Assembly: GCA_963725275.1 (NCBI GenBank)
Contig: CAVRXS010000001.1
Span: 124,001-188,000, forward strand
From: Bog-756 sp963725275
GTDB taxonomy: Bacteria > Actinomycetota > Acidimicrobiia > Acidimicrobiales > RAAP-2
Reading direction: 5' to 3'
Length of the DNA: 64,000 nt
In this document: positions 1 through 8,069 of the stretch, one piece after another
Position numbering within the stretch: the first letter of the stretch is position 1
Layout: each line of letters starts with the position of its first letter
Notes under the pieces: model-generated
Database searches by the model: none
What the model saw: only the letters and a program-made list of their open reading frames with translations
Told to the model about the DNA's origin: nothing
Translations under genes and position numbers: made by a program

Positions 1-373
1 CTGTCTGCACGGTCATCATAGTGCTATCCTAAGTAGCATCATTCCTCAGGTCAAGATCGACCGTTCCGAACCGGTACCGGGATTGGGGTTAGGGCTGATG
101 ACCCCCTGGGTTGTGCGTCCAATCGCACCAGAGATGTCCGTCGATGTGCCCGCCAGAAGACCCACTGACTGTCGACCCGGCCATCCAGACACCCCCGACA
201 AGTTGCGCCGGCCATGTGAAATGAGTTTCACTTCCCGAGCCGCCGGGACTCAGCAAAGTCGCAGGGTTCAACCTTCTGAGTGCTCGCGATGGCTGCCTGC
301 CCCTCAACAACACTTCGAGGCGTGTGGATAACTGCATGGCCGGTGGCACCCTATGCCGCCGGACAGCTTGAAC
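1..373. other. Non-coding stretch at window edge
   Basis: I see no convincing gene here. The short open frames have no family resemblance and no good ribosome-binding site. A perfect consensus DnaA box (TGTGGATAA) lies at 323-331 but stands alone. The region follows the 3' end of the minus-strand hydrolase gene, so it may hold its terminator, though I see no clear hairpin with a T-run. Confidence 0.5.
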
Positions 374-1279
374 TCAGAATCGGGCGCCTTCATAGATAGT
401 CACATCCGCGCCGGAGTCGTATGCGGCGTGCCACTCAGTCACCCAGCTGGGTAGCGGTTCGTCGGCCGGGTCATGACGGGGAGTTTGAGCCTTTGTTTCG
501 CGCCAGAGCATTGTCCGCAGGTCTCGGCCAGGGACGTGGCTCAGCATCGACGAATGGGTTGGCGATCGGCCGAAGGAGAAGCGGTCGCGCAGTTCGGAGA
601 AGTAGAGACCGCTCGGCCCAACGGCCTTCGTCGAGATCTGACGATCTTCGAGCGGAACGTGCTCCTCGAACCCAGCGAGCACCAGCTTGTAGATATCGGC
701 GACGTGATCAAACACCTTGTAGGCATTGCGAATCCGGTACCAAGGGTCCGGGGTGACGCTGTGGTGGATGAGGAGCGCCGAGCTGCGGTGCTCAATCTCC
801 TCGACGAAGTGCCAAAGAAGCATCGTTCCGACGCGTTCGTCGCTTCCCATGAATAGCTGGTGCCGGTTGTCGAGGACCATTTTGAACAGGGGGGTGAACG
901 TGGCTTCGAGGTTGGCGATGTAGGCCAGGTGGAACTCGACATCCTCGCGTTCGAGCAGCTCGTCGTAGGCGGCGTTCGTGGCCCTGTAGGTCCCGTCGAG
1001 GCCGGGGTATTGGGCCATCATCGCCTTGGCGTGGGCACGGTGGGCCCGGGCGTGTTGGGCCTCCTGGCGGACGAATGCATCCGCCTCTTCGGCGACAGCG
1101 GGGTCGGTAATGCGAGGTAGGGCCTGGCGGGTGGCCGAAACGATGTACCGCTCGAAGGCGATGGCCAGGAATGTGAAGGTGTTTCCGAATAATCCGAAGG
1201 ATGGATTCGATGGTTGCCACTGGAACGGGACCGTCTCGTCAATCCCGAACTGAGGACTTCGGACAGTCAGGTTCGTCAT
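374..1279 (-). CDS. PF10118-type metal-dependent hydrolase, TetR-controlled
   Basis: A 301-residue protein of the family annotated as metal-dependent hydrolase (PF10118), soluble and probably cytoplasmic. Family-like features are an all-helical sequence with an early FxWQPSNPSFG segment, RQEAQHARAH near residue 75, EFHLAY near 115 and WHFVEEIEHRSSA near 155. These His/Glu-rich helices resemble ferritin-like di-metal sites, so true hydrolase activity is uncertain. I chose the ATG at 1279 over an upstream in-frame start at 1330, because the longer form would run through the operator into the divergent tetR start. The divergent neighbour is a TetR regulator with a palindrome between the two genes, a layout seen often with this family. 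The substrate is unknown. Confidence 0.75.
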   Translation of the reverse strand: MTNLTVRSPQFGIDETVPFQWQPSNPSFGLFGNTFTFLAIAFERYIVSATRQALPRITDPAVAEEADAFVRQEAQHARAHRAHAKAMMAQYPGLDGTYRATNAAYDELLEREDVEFHLAYIANLEATFTPLFKMVLDNRHQLFMGSDERVGTMLLWHFVEEIEHRSSALLIHHSVTPDPWYRIRNAYKVFDHVADIYKLVLAGFEEHVPLEDRQISTKAVGPSGLYFSELRDRFSFGRSPTHSSMLSHVPGRDLRTMLWRETKAQTPRHDPADEPLPSWVTEWHAAYDSGADVTIYEGARF

Positions 1280-1291
1280 ACCCGCGAGGAT

Positions 1292-1313
1292 TACACATCT
1301 GTGCCAATGTGTA
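1292..1313. promoter_or_regulatory. Probable TetR operator palindrome
   Basis: An inverted repeat, TACACAT - 8 bases - ATGTGTA, sits between the divergent hydrolase (start 1279) and tetR (start 1320). Its arm length, dyad and position 6 bases before the tetR ATG fit an autoregulatory TetR operator that would also control the hydrolase. The site is seen directly; the regulation is inference. Confidence 0.7.
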
Positions 1314-1319
1314 CAGATC

Positions 1320-1905
1320 ATGAAGGACACGGAACCGTCCTCGATGCGGAAACGCCTGCTGGAGGCGACCTTCGAGGTGCTGAGTCGGGCGGGGCCGGGA
1401 AAGCTCTCGATGTCGGCTGTCGCGGCAGCAGCCGAAGTGTCCCGGGTGACCCTCTACCGCTGGTTTCCGTCGAAGGAAACCCTGCTCCAGGCATTCGGCG
1501 TCTACGAACAGGAGAAGTACGACTTCGGGATGGCCGAGGCTGTCGCCGGACTCGACTGGCGACGTACGCCTTGAGGCCGTTCTGCGCTTCATCGTCGAAT
1601 TTCAGCACGGCTACTCGTTGCGTCGCATCGTGGACGTGGAGCCCGGGCACGTTGTGCACCAGATGACCCGGGTCATGCCCATCATGCGGGACCGGCTCCT
1701 CCCGCACTTCCCGGGTCCTGATGGCCGTGTCGTGGCAACGGTCGTCACACGGATCGCCCTCAGCCACGCCCTGATCCCCAACGAGGACCCCGATCTGTTC
1801 TATGCCGAGCTTCGCCACGCCGCAGGTCTCAAGTTCAAACAGACAACCACCGCTCGTCGCCGGCACCGACCGGCCCGACCGACCGCAACGGAGATGGTTC
1901 CATGA
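1320..1905 (+). pseudogene. TetR-family transcriptional regulator, broken by a frameshift
   Basis: The N-terminal part (1320-1574) is a typical TetR DNA-binding domain: RKRLLEATFEVL, then VAAAAEVSRVTLYRWFPSKETLL, with the helix-turn-helix at about residues 30-52. That frame hits a stop at 1572-1574. The ligand-binding part continues in the next frame from about 1552 (reading TGDVRLEAVLRFIVEFQHGY) through RRIVDVEPGHVVHQM to 1905. One extra base near 1550-1560 explains the break. It is either a real mutation or a sequencing error; the intact downstream coding frame favours a recent or artefactual event. Its stop overlaps the next gene's start as ATGA at 1902-1905, which suggests co-translation. 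Confidence 0.75.
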
Positions 1906-2363
1906 AGGCAGCACGGCACCGCAGACTGACCCAGGGATTCCTGGTGGCGAACTCGCTGTTCTGGCTCCCCTGGGGCCTCATCAACCTCATCAAGCCGGAG
2001 TCGTGGTCCGGCGAGGTCATTCCGGGCATGGAGGTGTACGACCTGTCAAGCCCGGTCGCCCGCACCGAGGTGCGCGCAATGTACGGCGGCCTCCAGATGG
2101 CAATCGGGACCGCTGCGCTGGTCGGAGCGACCCGGGAGAAGCACCGGGACTCGGCACTCGGCTTCTTCTTCCTCGCACTCACCGGTCTCTCACTCTGTCG
2201 CCTAGGCGGCATGGTCGCAGAAGGTGAGTCCTCCTACCTGTCGTTCAGCACCAAGATCGCCCCCGGCAAGTACAACCAGGTCGGGCTTGCGATGTACGAG
2301 CTGCCGAACATGGTCCTCGCCTGCATCCTGTTCCTGATGCGGCCGCGCAATGAGCACGGATGA
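1902..2363 (+). CDS. Small membrane protein, DUF4345-like
   Basis: A 153-residue protein with about four hydrophobic segments (near residues 11-28, 65-80, 90-108 and 130-146) and conserved-looking features R.EVRAMYGGLQMAIG and LGFFFLALTGLSLCRLGGM. The layout and the R.yGGl motif resemble the DUF4345 family of integral membrane proteins; I am not certain of the family. It starts at an ATG overlapping the tetR stop by four bases (ATGA), so it is probably in the TetR operon and translationally coupled. Function unknown; a role in the same response as the divergent hydrolase is inference. Confidence 0.65.
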   Translation: MKAARHRRLTQGFLVANSLFWLPWGLINLIKPESWSGEVIPGMEVYDLSSPVARTEVRAMYGGLQMAIGTAALVGATREKHRDSALGFFFLALTGLSLCRLGGMVAEGESSYLSFSTKIAPGKYNQVGLAMYELPNMVLACILFLMRPRNEHG

Positions 2364-2453
2364 GGCCGATGGGTGTCCCTGACCGCCGGGATGCGGACGC
2401 GCAAGACCCCCGGCCGAAACCCAACCGCCTTCTGCCGGCAGTAAGAGGGCTAT

Positions 2454-3227
2454 TTACTGCGAGAACACCTGGACCGTGATATTCCCGAAGTCGTTGCCGT
2501 CAGATGCCCCCATTCCTCCACCCTCGCTTAGGGTGTCAGGCTCGTAGGCGTATGTTCCGGCAGAGACGGATGCGCAATCCACGCCCTCAGATACAAGCGC
2601 CGTGTGAATATTGACCTGATTCAGCCACAACGCGTCACCCGTACCAGGAGCACCACCATCTGCCCGGAAACTGAGAAGGAACAACACGGGCGCCGTCGAG
2701 GCGTACGCCGACGCCGAGCTCTGCGCGCACATGAGTCCGGCGGGCACTGTGAACGAGGCCGTGATCGAGCCGGTCCATGGTCCCGAGAAGCCGTCGGTGT
2801 GTTGATAGAGGAGCGTCCCGGCTACGGCTGAACTTGAGAGGGCGCTGCGCCCCACGCAACCCGTACAGGCCAACGACTTCCCGGTTGCGACACCGAGTGG
2901 ACCGTTCGAGTACACGCCGTATTGCGTTCCACTGCCCTTGACTCCGATTCCTTGAGTGCCACTTGCGGATCCGGTCACGCCGTAGCGGGTGACATTGCCG
3001 CTGCCCGTCGCAGCGCCGGAAACGCCCTTTCCTCCGGCGACTGTGGCCGAGTTCGTCGCCGTGACCGCCGGCGTGGCGGTCGAACTGGTGAAGGCTCCAA
3101 CCGCGGCCATCGCGGCCACTGGAGTCAACACAATCGCCCCCGAGATCGCCACGATGACGACCATGAGTTGCCGTCCGGTGAACGGGCCCAGCCCTCGACC
3201 GCTCCGAGCCTTGCTCTGTCCCAGCAT
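2454..3227 (-). CDS. Secreted protein, paralogue A (GxxGVxG repeat)
   Basis: A 257-residue exported protein of no recognised family. Residues 1-18 are basic, followed by a hydrophobic stretch (VVIVAISGAIVLTPVAAMA) that looks like a signal peptide cut after AMA, or a membrane anchor. Residues 60-115 carry glycine-rich repeats (YGVTGSASGTQGIGVKGSG, YGVYSNGPLG) like those in bacterial beta-helical or collagen-like surface proteins. A CTGC pair and further Cys residues follow. I chose ATG 3227 over GTG 3230 because the paralogue at 6218-6991 starts at the equivalent MLGQSK; a GGGAG site lies upstream. The paralogue has the same length and is very similar, and also shares upstream DNA. Function unknown. 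Confidence 0.75.
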   Translation of the reverse strand: MLGQSKARSGRGLGPFTGRQLMVVIVAISGAIVLTPVAAMAAVGAFTSSTATPAVTATNSATVAGGKGVSGAATGSGNVTRYGVTGSASGTQGIGVKGSGTQYGVYSNGPLGVATGKSLACTGCVGRSALSSSAVAGTLLYQHTDGFSGPWTGSITASFTVPAGLMCAQSSASAYASTAPVLFLLSFRADGGAPGTGDALWLNQVNIHTALVSEGVDCASVSAGTYAYEPDTLSEGGGMGASDGNDFGNITVQVFSQ

Positions 3228-3416
3228 CACATCAACTCCCTATCCGATGGGCGGCCGCGAGGAACCCGCCAGGATCATGAAGATCGACTGCCACAGCCCA
3301 CTCGGCAGCCGACCAGTTGTCTCGCCGTACGCAATCTTGCCCGATTTTGGTCGCCATCACACGAATTGCTGGCACGATTTCGGTTACCTGAACAGACTGA
3401 CCCTAAACAACCTGAT

Positions 3417-3595
3417 ATACGTGTGATCGTCATCGCCTTTCACTACAGAGAGTTGGATGCGATGGCACGTATGATCAGGCGTTATACGTGCCCGAAGGGC
3501 GAAGCAATCTCCGATTGCACGTATAACACCGGGAGCGGGGCGGTATCGACTGGCGTTCGCATGCTGATGGCTAACTGCGGCCGATCGGCACGTAT
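3417..3595. repeat. Cluster of five CACGTAT/ATACGTG heptamers
   Basis: The heptamer ATACGTG or its complement CACGTAT occurs at 3417-3423, 3466-3472, 3484-3490, 3518-3524 and 3589-3595. Two of these lie within the arms of the inverted repeat at 3481-3527. Five copies in 180 bases is far above chance for a 7-mer in GC-rich DNA and suggests a protein-binding array. The nearest downstream gene is paralogue A (start 3227). The paralogue's upstream region lacks the array. Confidence 0.5.
3481..3527. repeat. Perfect 11-bp inverted repeat with nested hairpin
   Basis: GTTATACGTGC (3481-3491) and GCACGTATAAC (3517-3527) are perfect inverted copies. Between them GCAATC (3504-3509) and GATTGC (3513-3518) form a second small hairpin that shares the GC of the outer right arm, so the two structures are mutually exclusive at that edge. 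It could act as an operator pair or an RNA/DNA hairpin. No T-run follows, so it is not a typical terminator. Confidence 0.6.
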
Positions 3596-3694
3596 GGGCG
3601 AGTGCTGGCGCTCAGACTGGTGAGCGGTTAGGGGATACCGGTCGGCGCGAGGTCGCTGACTGGGTCGGGGTGGCACTCCAACCAAACGGTGTGA

Positions 3695-5554
3695 TCAGGG
3701 GGTAACGAGTGAGAATGTACCTCCTGCGACCATGAGGCCATTGCCGCTTCCGGTCACCTCAAAGAGGCCCGAGGCGGTCAGAGTGACTCCCTCGTCCCCA
3801 TACAGGTACAGCGCTTGGCCGTCGTAGCTCACCTGGGTGCCGGCGCTGTTCTGCAGAGTGCCCACCTTCGAGGGTGAGAGGCCGTTCGATGTTCCAGGAG
3901 CACCGCTGGTGAGCATCGGGGGCCAAGCTATGGCACACGATCCGGTGCACCGACTCTGCAAGGGATTGTTGTAGCTGTAGACCGGGAAGTCGAACCACCC
4001 CGCACCGGTGAGCATGGGCGTGGCCAGAACCGTCCGGCCCTTGATGATCGTCGTGGTCAGCGTGCCCGCCCAGGGAAGAGGCTGGCCAGATTGGCTGACC
4101 AGACTCCACAGGCCCTGCCATGAAGGCAGGCTTGGCTCGTCCCAGCCTTCACCGGTCACCTGGTAGGGCGCTTGATCGAAGAGATACAACGGGTGACCGG
4201 CGTAGGTGATCTGTTGCTGGGTCACGCTCGGTCCCCTGCCAACGCCCTCGAAGGTCCGGGTCACCGTCCCGAGCAGCGACTGCGACACCCCGGGGCCGGC
4301 GATCGGCGGGCCAGTTGTCGTGATGGCGGGCCACTCGGCGTTCCTGTCGTCCGACTGCCCGGTGCACGGAAACGTCCCAAAGGGAAACATCATGGGTGTG
4401 GTCGTGCAGCCAAATGTCGATCCGTGGTCGCTGGTGATCGAATACAACGAGTATCCGGCATAGCGGCCCGATCCGACGACCAACCCCGTGCCAAACGGAG
4501 TCGTTGACACGGTGATCTCGGTTCCTGTGCCCGTGGCATTGGTCGGAGGCACAGAGCCGGACGATGCTCCGCCGCCGACCGCTGGCATCGGGATGAGCGC
4601 AAAGGTCCCACCATCAACGGAGAGACCGTTGCCGCTTCCGGTCGTTTCGGGGACGCCAGCCGCCGTTCTCGTCGTACCTTCATCCCCATACAGGTACAGG
4701 GCCTTGCCGCCATAGCTCACCTGAGCACCCGCCGGGGTCCACTGGGTGCCCACCGGGAACGGCGACACCCCATTCGACGTTCCAGGAGTACCAGTGGTGA
4801 GCATCGGGGGCCAAGCTATGGCACACGATCCGGTGCACGTGGTCTCGAAGGGACCGTCCTTGCTGTAGCTGTAAACGGGGAAGTCGATCCACCCGACACC
4901 GGTCATCATGGGCGTGGCCAGGACCGTCTGACCGCCGATTGTCGCGGTCGTCAACGTGCCAGCCCAGGGTAAGGCCAACCCGGAAGGAGCGACGAGGCTC
5001 CACAGGCCGTGCCATGGCGGCATGCTTGGCTCGTCCCAGCCTTCGCCGGTCACCTGACCCGGACCTTGGTCGAACAGATACAACGGGTGGCCGGCGTAGG
5101 TGATCTGTTGCTGGGTCACGCTCGGTCCCCTACCGACGCCCTCGAAGGTCCGGGTCACCGTTCCGAGCAGCGACTGCGACACCCCGGGGCCGGCGATCGG
5201 CGGGCCGGTTGTCGTGATGGCGGGCCACTCGGCGTTCCTGTCATCCGACTGCCCGGTGCACAACTGTTGTTGTCCGCGTGGTCCTATGACGGGACTAGCG
5301 GTACAGCCGAATGTCGTTCCGTGGTCGCTGGTGATCAAGTACAACGAAAATCCGGCATAGCGGCCCGATCCGACGACCAACGCCGTGCCAAAGGCGGTCG
5401 AGGCGGTCGTAATGACCGTGCCCGTTGGCGTTGCAGAAGCGGCCGTTGCTCCCTCAGCCGAGACACTCGTAAGGCCCACAATGAGCCCCGCCGCCGCTAC
5501 TACGCGCACCAACCAAGCGAAAGCAGGTGCACGACGCCCAAGGAATCTGAACAT
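3695..5554 (-). CDS. Secreted protein with PF03640-type repeats, internally duplicated
   Basis: A 619-residue exported protein. Residues 1-38 form a signal peptide (basic start, then LVRVVAAAGLIVGLTSV, likely cut after EGATA). The rest consists of units with motifs YAGFSLYLITSDHG, DDRNAEWPAITTTG, YAGHPLYLFDQ and YLYGDEG, matching the secreted Y-x4-D repeat family (PF03640, COG4315). Residues about 45-330 and 345-619 are two near-identical halves, and the DNA is also nearly identical (about 4190-4340 against 5090-5245), indicating a recent tandem duplication of roughly 0.9 kb. The start has a strong AAGGAG site before the ATG. It lies between two paralogous secreted proteins, all on the same strand. 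Function unknown; extracellular location inferred. Confidence 0.8.
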   Translation of the reverse strand: MFRFLGRRAPAFAWLVRVVAAAGLIVGLTSVSAEGATAASATPTGTVITTASTAFGTALVVGSGRYAGFSLYLITSDHGTTFGCTASPVIGPRGQQQLCTGQSDDRNAEWPAITTTGPPIAGPGVSQSLLGTVTRTFEGVGRGPSVTQQQITYAGHPLYLFDQGPGQVTGEGWDEPSMPPWHGLWSLVAPSGLALPWAGTLTTATIGGQTVLATPMMTGVGWIDFPVYSYSKDGPFETTCTGSCAIAWPPMLTTGTPGTSNGVSPFPVGTQWTPAGAQVSYGGKALYLYGDEGTTRTAAGVPETTGSGNGLSVDGGTFALIPMPAVGGGASSGSVPPTNATGTGTEITVSTTPFGTGLVVGSGRYAGYSLYSITSDHGSTFGCTTTPMMFPFGTFPCTGQSDDRNAEWPAITTTGPPIAGPGVSQSLLGTVTRTFEGVGRGPSVTQQQITYAGHPLYLFDQAPYQVTGEGWDEPSLPSWQGLWSLVSQSGQPLPWAGTLTTTIIKGRTVLATPMLTGAGWFDFPVYSYNNPLQSRCTGSCAIAWPPMLTSGAPGTSNGLSPSKVGTLQNSAGTQVSYDGQALYLYGDEGVTLTASGLFEVTGSGNGLMVAGGTFSLVTP

Positions 5555-6217
5555 TGGGTACTCCTTTTTTCGGAACCGCCATTACCCACGCCTTTGCGAC
5601 CAGCTAACGGACACACCTGCAGCCCTACGTGGTAGCCATGAATCAGATGATAACTGCGCACTTGCTGAATTGCGAGGCCTGCAATAGACGGGGTCGGCCG
5701 ACGTTCACTAAGAGTGAGCATCGGCATTCTGAATGTAGTTATCCCGCACAGGTCGGCGCACTCTGGCTCCATTACTCGACTGTCATCGGTTCCACAGGCC
5801 CGTTGCGTGAGCGTCACCTCGCCCGGACGCACCTGGGCTCGTCCTTGGACTCACCGGGCCCAAGGTGTCCCCAATCGCATGCGGCCGGAAACATGACCCT
5901 GTCCCTGATCCCCGGCTCGGAGGCGTTATCGAACGGGCTTTGCTTGCTGCCCGCAAACCGCCGCCGACCGGCACAACACACATTCGGGCGTGTGGATAAA
6001 GTGTTAGCGCGTGGAGTGGTCCCGCCCTAAGGGAAGTCCTTCGATGATCTGAACGACATCATCGTAGGCCAGAGGTTCGGGAGCCGACGACGGTCGACCC
6101 CCGAACCTGTTCGTGCTGGTAGCTATGGCTGCCGTCAGGGTACATTCCGGCCCGGGCGCTCTAGCGGTGGTTGCAGGCTGCGGCTCGGACCAATTGCACC
6201 GTGGAGCGGGGAGTCGT
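5555..6217. other. 663-base non-coding stretch
   Basis: Upstream region of the secreted repeat gene (start 5554) and downstream region of paralogue B. I see no supported gene. A perfect DnaA-box sequence lies at 5991-5999. A short minus-strand frame at 6004-6276 ends in PLAYDDVVQIIEGLPLG, which looks protein-like but belongs to no family I recognise and overlaps paralogue B, so I leave it unannotated. Confidence 0.4.
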
Positions 6218-6991
6218 CTATTGCGAGAAGACTTGGACTGAGATGCTCCCGTAGTCATTACTGTCAGATGTTGCACCCGTTCCCCCGCCTGAATAGCCGT
6301 CTGCTGCGTAGGAGTACGTCCCGGCGGGGACCGCTGCGCATTTCACGCCGGCAGATATAAGCGTCATGTGACGGTTGACGTCGTTCATCAGCAACCCTTC
6401 GGCTATCAAAGGAGCAGCACCGGTGGACACGAAATTGACACCGGAAACTACAGGCACGCTCGTCGCGTAGGCCGAGGCCGAGCCCTGCACGCACATCAGC
6501 CCGGCAGGCACTGTGAACGAGGCCACCGTTGAGCCGTTCCAAGGCCCCTGGACGCTAGCGCTCTGTTCGTAGAGGAGTCTGCCCGCTACGGCGGTGCTTG
6601 ACAGGTCGCCGCGCCCCACACACCCCGTGCAGGTCAACGACTGTCCGGCTGAAACGCCGAGTGGACCGTTCGAGTACACCCCGTAGTGCGTTCCGGTGCC
6701 CTGGACTCCGATTCCCTGAGTGCCACTCGCAGACCCAGTCACTCCGTAGCGGGCCACATTACCGGTGCCGGTCGCAGCGCCGGAAACACCCTTTCCTCCG
6801 GCGACTGTGGCCGAGTTCGTCGCCGCGACTGCCGGCGTGGCGGTCGAACTTGTGAAAGCTCCGACAGCGGCCATCGCGGCGACCGGAGTCAACACGATTG
6901 CCCCCGAGATCGCGACGATGACGATCGTCAGTTGCCGTCCAGTGAACTGGCCCAGCCCACGACCGCTTCGAGTCTTACTCTGTCCCAGCAT
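6218..6991 (-). CDS. Secreted protein, paralogue B (GxxGVxG repeat)
   Basis: A 257-residue exported protein, the same length as paralogue A (2454-3227) and closely similar over its whole length. Shared parts are the basic N-terminus with a GRQLTIVIVAISGAIVL hydrophobic segment, the VAGGKGVSGAATG region, the YGVTGSASGTQGIGV repeat, the TCTGCVGR motif, and the final ISVQVFSQ. The middle of the C-terminal half has diverged most. I chose ATG 6991 because an AAAGGG site lies just upstream and the paralogue begins identically. About 100 bases upstream is the 21-base block shared with paralogue A, so the duplication included the promoter. Function unknown. Confidence 0.75.
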   Translation of the reverse strand: MLGQSKTRSGRGLGQFTGRQLTIVIVAISGAIVLTPVAAMAAVGAFTSSTATPAVAATNSATVAGGKGVSGAATGTGNVARYGVTGSASGTQGIGVQGTGTHYGVYSNGPLGVSAGQSLTCTGCVGRGDLSSTAVAGRLLYEQSASVQGPWNGSTVASFTVPAGLMCVQGSASAYATSVPVVSGVNFVSTGAAPLIAEGLLMNDVNRHMTLISAGVKCAAVPAGTYSYAADGYSGGGTGATSDSNDYGSISVQVFSQ

Positions 6992-7353
6992 GAGATCACG
7001 CCCTTTCGGATTCGGCGGCCGCGAGGAGCCCGCCCGGATCATGAGGATCGACCGTCACAATAACGCTGGCCGACCGCTTTCCTCGCCGTGCGCAATCTTG
7101 CCCGATTTTGGCGCGCACCTGTCAGATTCCCAGGGTCCTCTTCGCACGTGGGTTACGTACTCGGTGAGCGGCTTCGCCCGAGACCTCATTGGGTATCCCC
7201 GATCACCGGGAGGGTGGCAATAGCAACTACGCGTTGGGAATGACGTTCTCTGTCCCCAAGAGATGTTCGTAATGGTCGTCGTCTTCTCCAACCGATTCCG
7301 GCATGTCATAGTAGGTCTTGATGGTCAGATCTTCGTTTGGTTCCCAAGAAAAG
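6992..7353. promoter_or_regulatory. Upstream region of paralogue B
   Basis: No gene seen. The 21-base block at 7091-7111 is identical to 3330-3350 and has the same distance to the start codon. The DNA between block and start is also recognisably similar to that of paralogue A (GCGGCCGCGAGGA.CCCGCC segments). The ISL3 element begins at 7354. Confidence 0.45.
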
Positions 7354-7380
7354 GGGCTCTCCTGACTGATCCGTGGGTCA
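7354..7380 (+). repeat. Left terminal inverted repeat of ISL3 element
   Basis: Begins GGGCTCTCCTGACTGATCC. It pairs with the reverse complement of 9400-9426 with a single mismatch (C against A at the eighth base). It lies 60 bases before the passenger gene start. Confidence 0.85.
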
Positions 7381-7439
7381 ATTCTGGGTTTCGTCGTGCA
7401 GCGTGAGGATGGCGGCTCGCCTTCGGCGAAGATGGTGCG

Positions 7440-8069
7440 GTGGAACCGCAGAGCTGGGAGCCGGAGCACGAAGATGACTATGAGGCAGCGAACGCGGAGC
7501 TGAAGAGGCGGTTCGCTGCATGGGCGGACGGCAGGGGACTCGAGGTCGAGCGTGACGGACCCGAGGGCCTGCTCCACTACAAGTGGGCCTATGTGGATCG
7601 CCACCTCACCCGCTGGAGACGCCGTGACCTCTATGAGATCTACCTGGAGCTCTACCCGGCCAAGGTGATGGCCGAGGCTGACGAACTCGACGAGATCCTC
7701 GCCGAGACGAAGACCTTCATCACGTTCCTTTCCGAGACCGAGTTGCTCGATGAGGAAAGTGAGTCCCCCGAGGTGCTGTGCGACTTCCTGGACGAGATCG
7801 CACCCGAGTTCCGGGCGAACATGGCCGACACGTCCCGATACAGCTTCGGCAAGCGGCTCTGGACCGAAGCAGCCAGCGAAGGTGTGTCGCCGGACGACCC
7901 GGCGGCGGTCGAGGCGTTCATGAACCGGTTCAACTCCCGACCCCGGGCCGAGCGGGACACCATCTTGGGCCGGGGTGTCATGCCCGCCGGGCGCCGGGTC
8001 TCTTCTGGTCGGTTCACGCCTCCAGGGACACCGTCCCGGCCGTCAGGCAAGCGCCGCAAGCGTAGATAG
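7440..8069 (+). CDS. Passenger gene of the ISL3 element, unknown function
   Basis: A 209-residue soluble protein lying wholly between the element's inverted repeats, convergent with the transposase and overlapping its 3' end by 27 bases. Visible features are an acidic start, YKWAYVDRHLTRWRRRDLYEIYLELYPAKV near residues 47-76, an acidic helical middle, EFRANMADTSRYSFGKRLW near 125-143, and a basic tail rich in R, K, P and S. The pattern (tryptophan-rich strand, LYPAKV, then MADTSR..GK) resembles an uncharacterised actinobacterial family I recall only vaguely. No catalytic motif is evident. The GTG start at 7440 is the first plausible one after the left repeat; no strong ribosome site is seen. 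It may be regulatory for transposition or simple cargo. Confidence 0.65.
   Translation: MEPQSWEPEHEDDYEAANAELKRRFAAWADGRGLEVERDGPEGLLHYKWAYVDRHLTRWRRRDLYEIYLELYPAKVMAEADELDEILAETKTFITFLSETELLDEESESPEVLCDFLDEIAPEFRANMADTSRYSFGKRLWTEAASEGVSPDDPAAVEAFMNRFNSRPRAERDTILGRGVMPAGRRVSSGRFTPPGTPSRPSGKRRKRR

Larger units (their letters stand above)
3231..3694. promoter_or_regulatory. Upstream region of paralogue A with conserved block and repeated sites
   Basis: No gene seen in these 464 bases. A 21-base block at 3330-3350, beginning CGCAATCTTGCCC, recurs exactly at 7091-7111, in both cases about 100 bases before the paralogue start, so it is a promoter or regulator candidate. Further upstream is a cluster of five CACGTAT/ATACGTG heptamers and a long inverted repeat, listed separately. 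Confidence 0.5.

Noticed and set aside
323..331. Perfect DnaA box (TGTGGATAA), with another at 5991-5999
   Set aside because: The two boxes are single and 5.6 kb apart, with no dnaA/dnaN, no AT-rich region and no box cluster, so there is no case for an origin.
3481..3527. Inverted repeat as a terminator for the gene at 3695-5554
   Set aside because: No T-run follows on the minus strand and the arms are part of the CACGTAT array, so a binding site is more likely.
6004..6276. Short minus-strand frame ending PLAYDDVVQIIEGLPLG
   Set aside because: It overlaps the 3' end of paralogue B and its N-terminal half has no protein-like composition; no family match is apparent.
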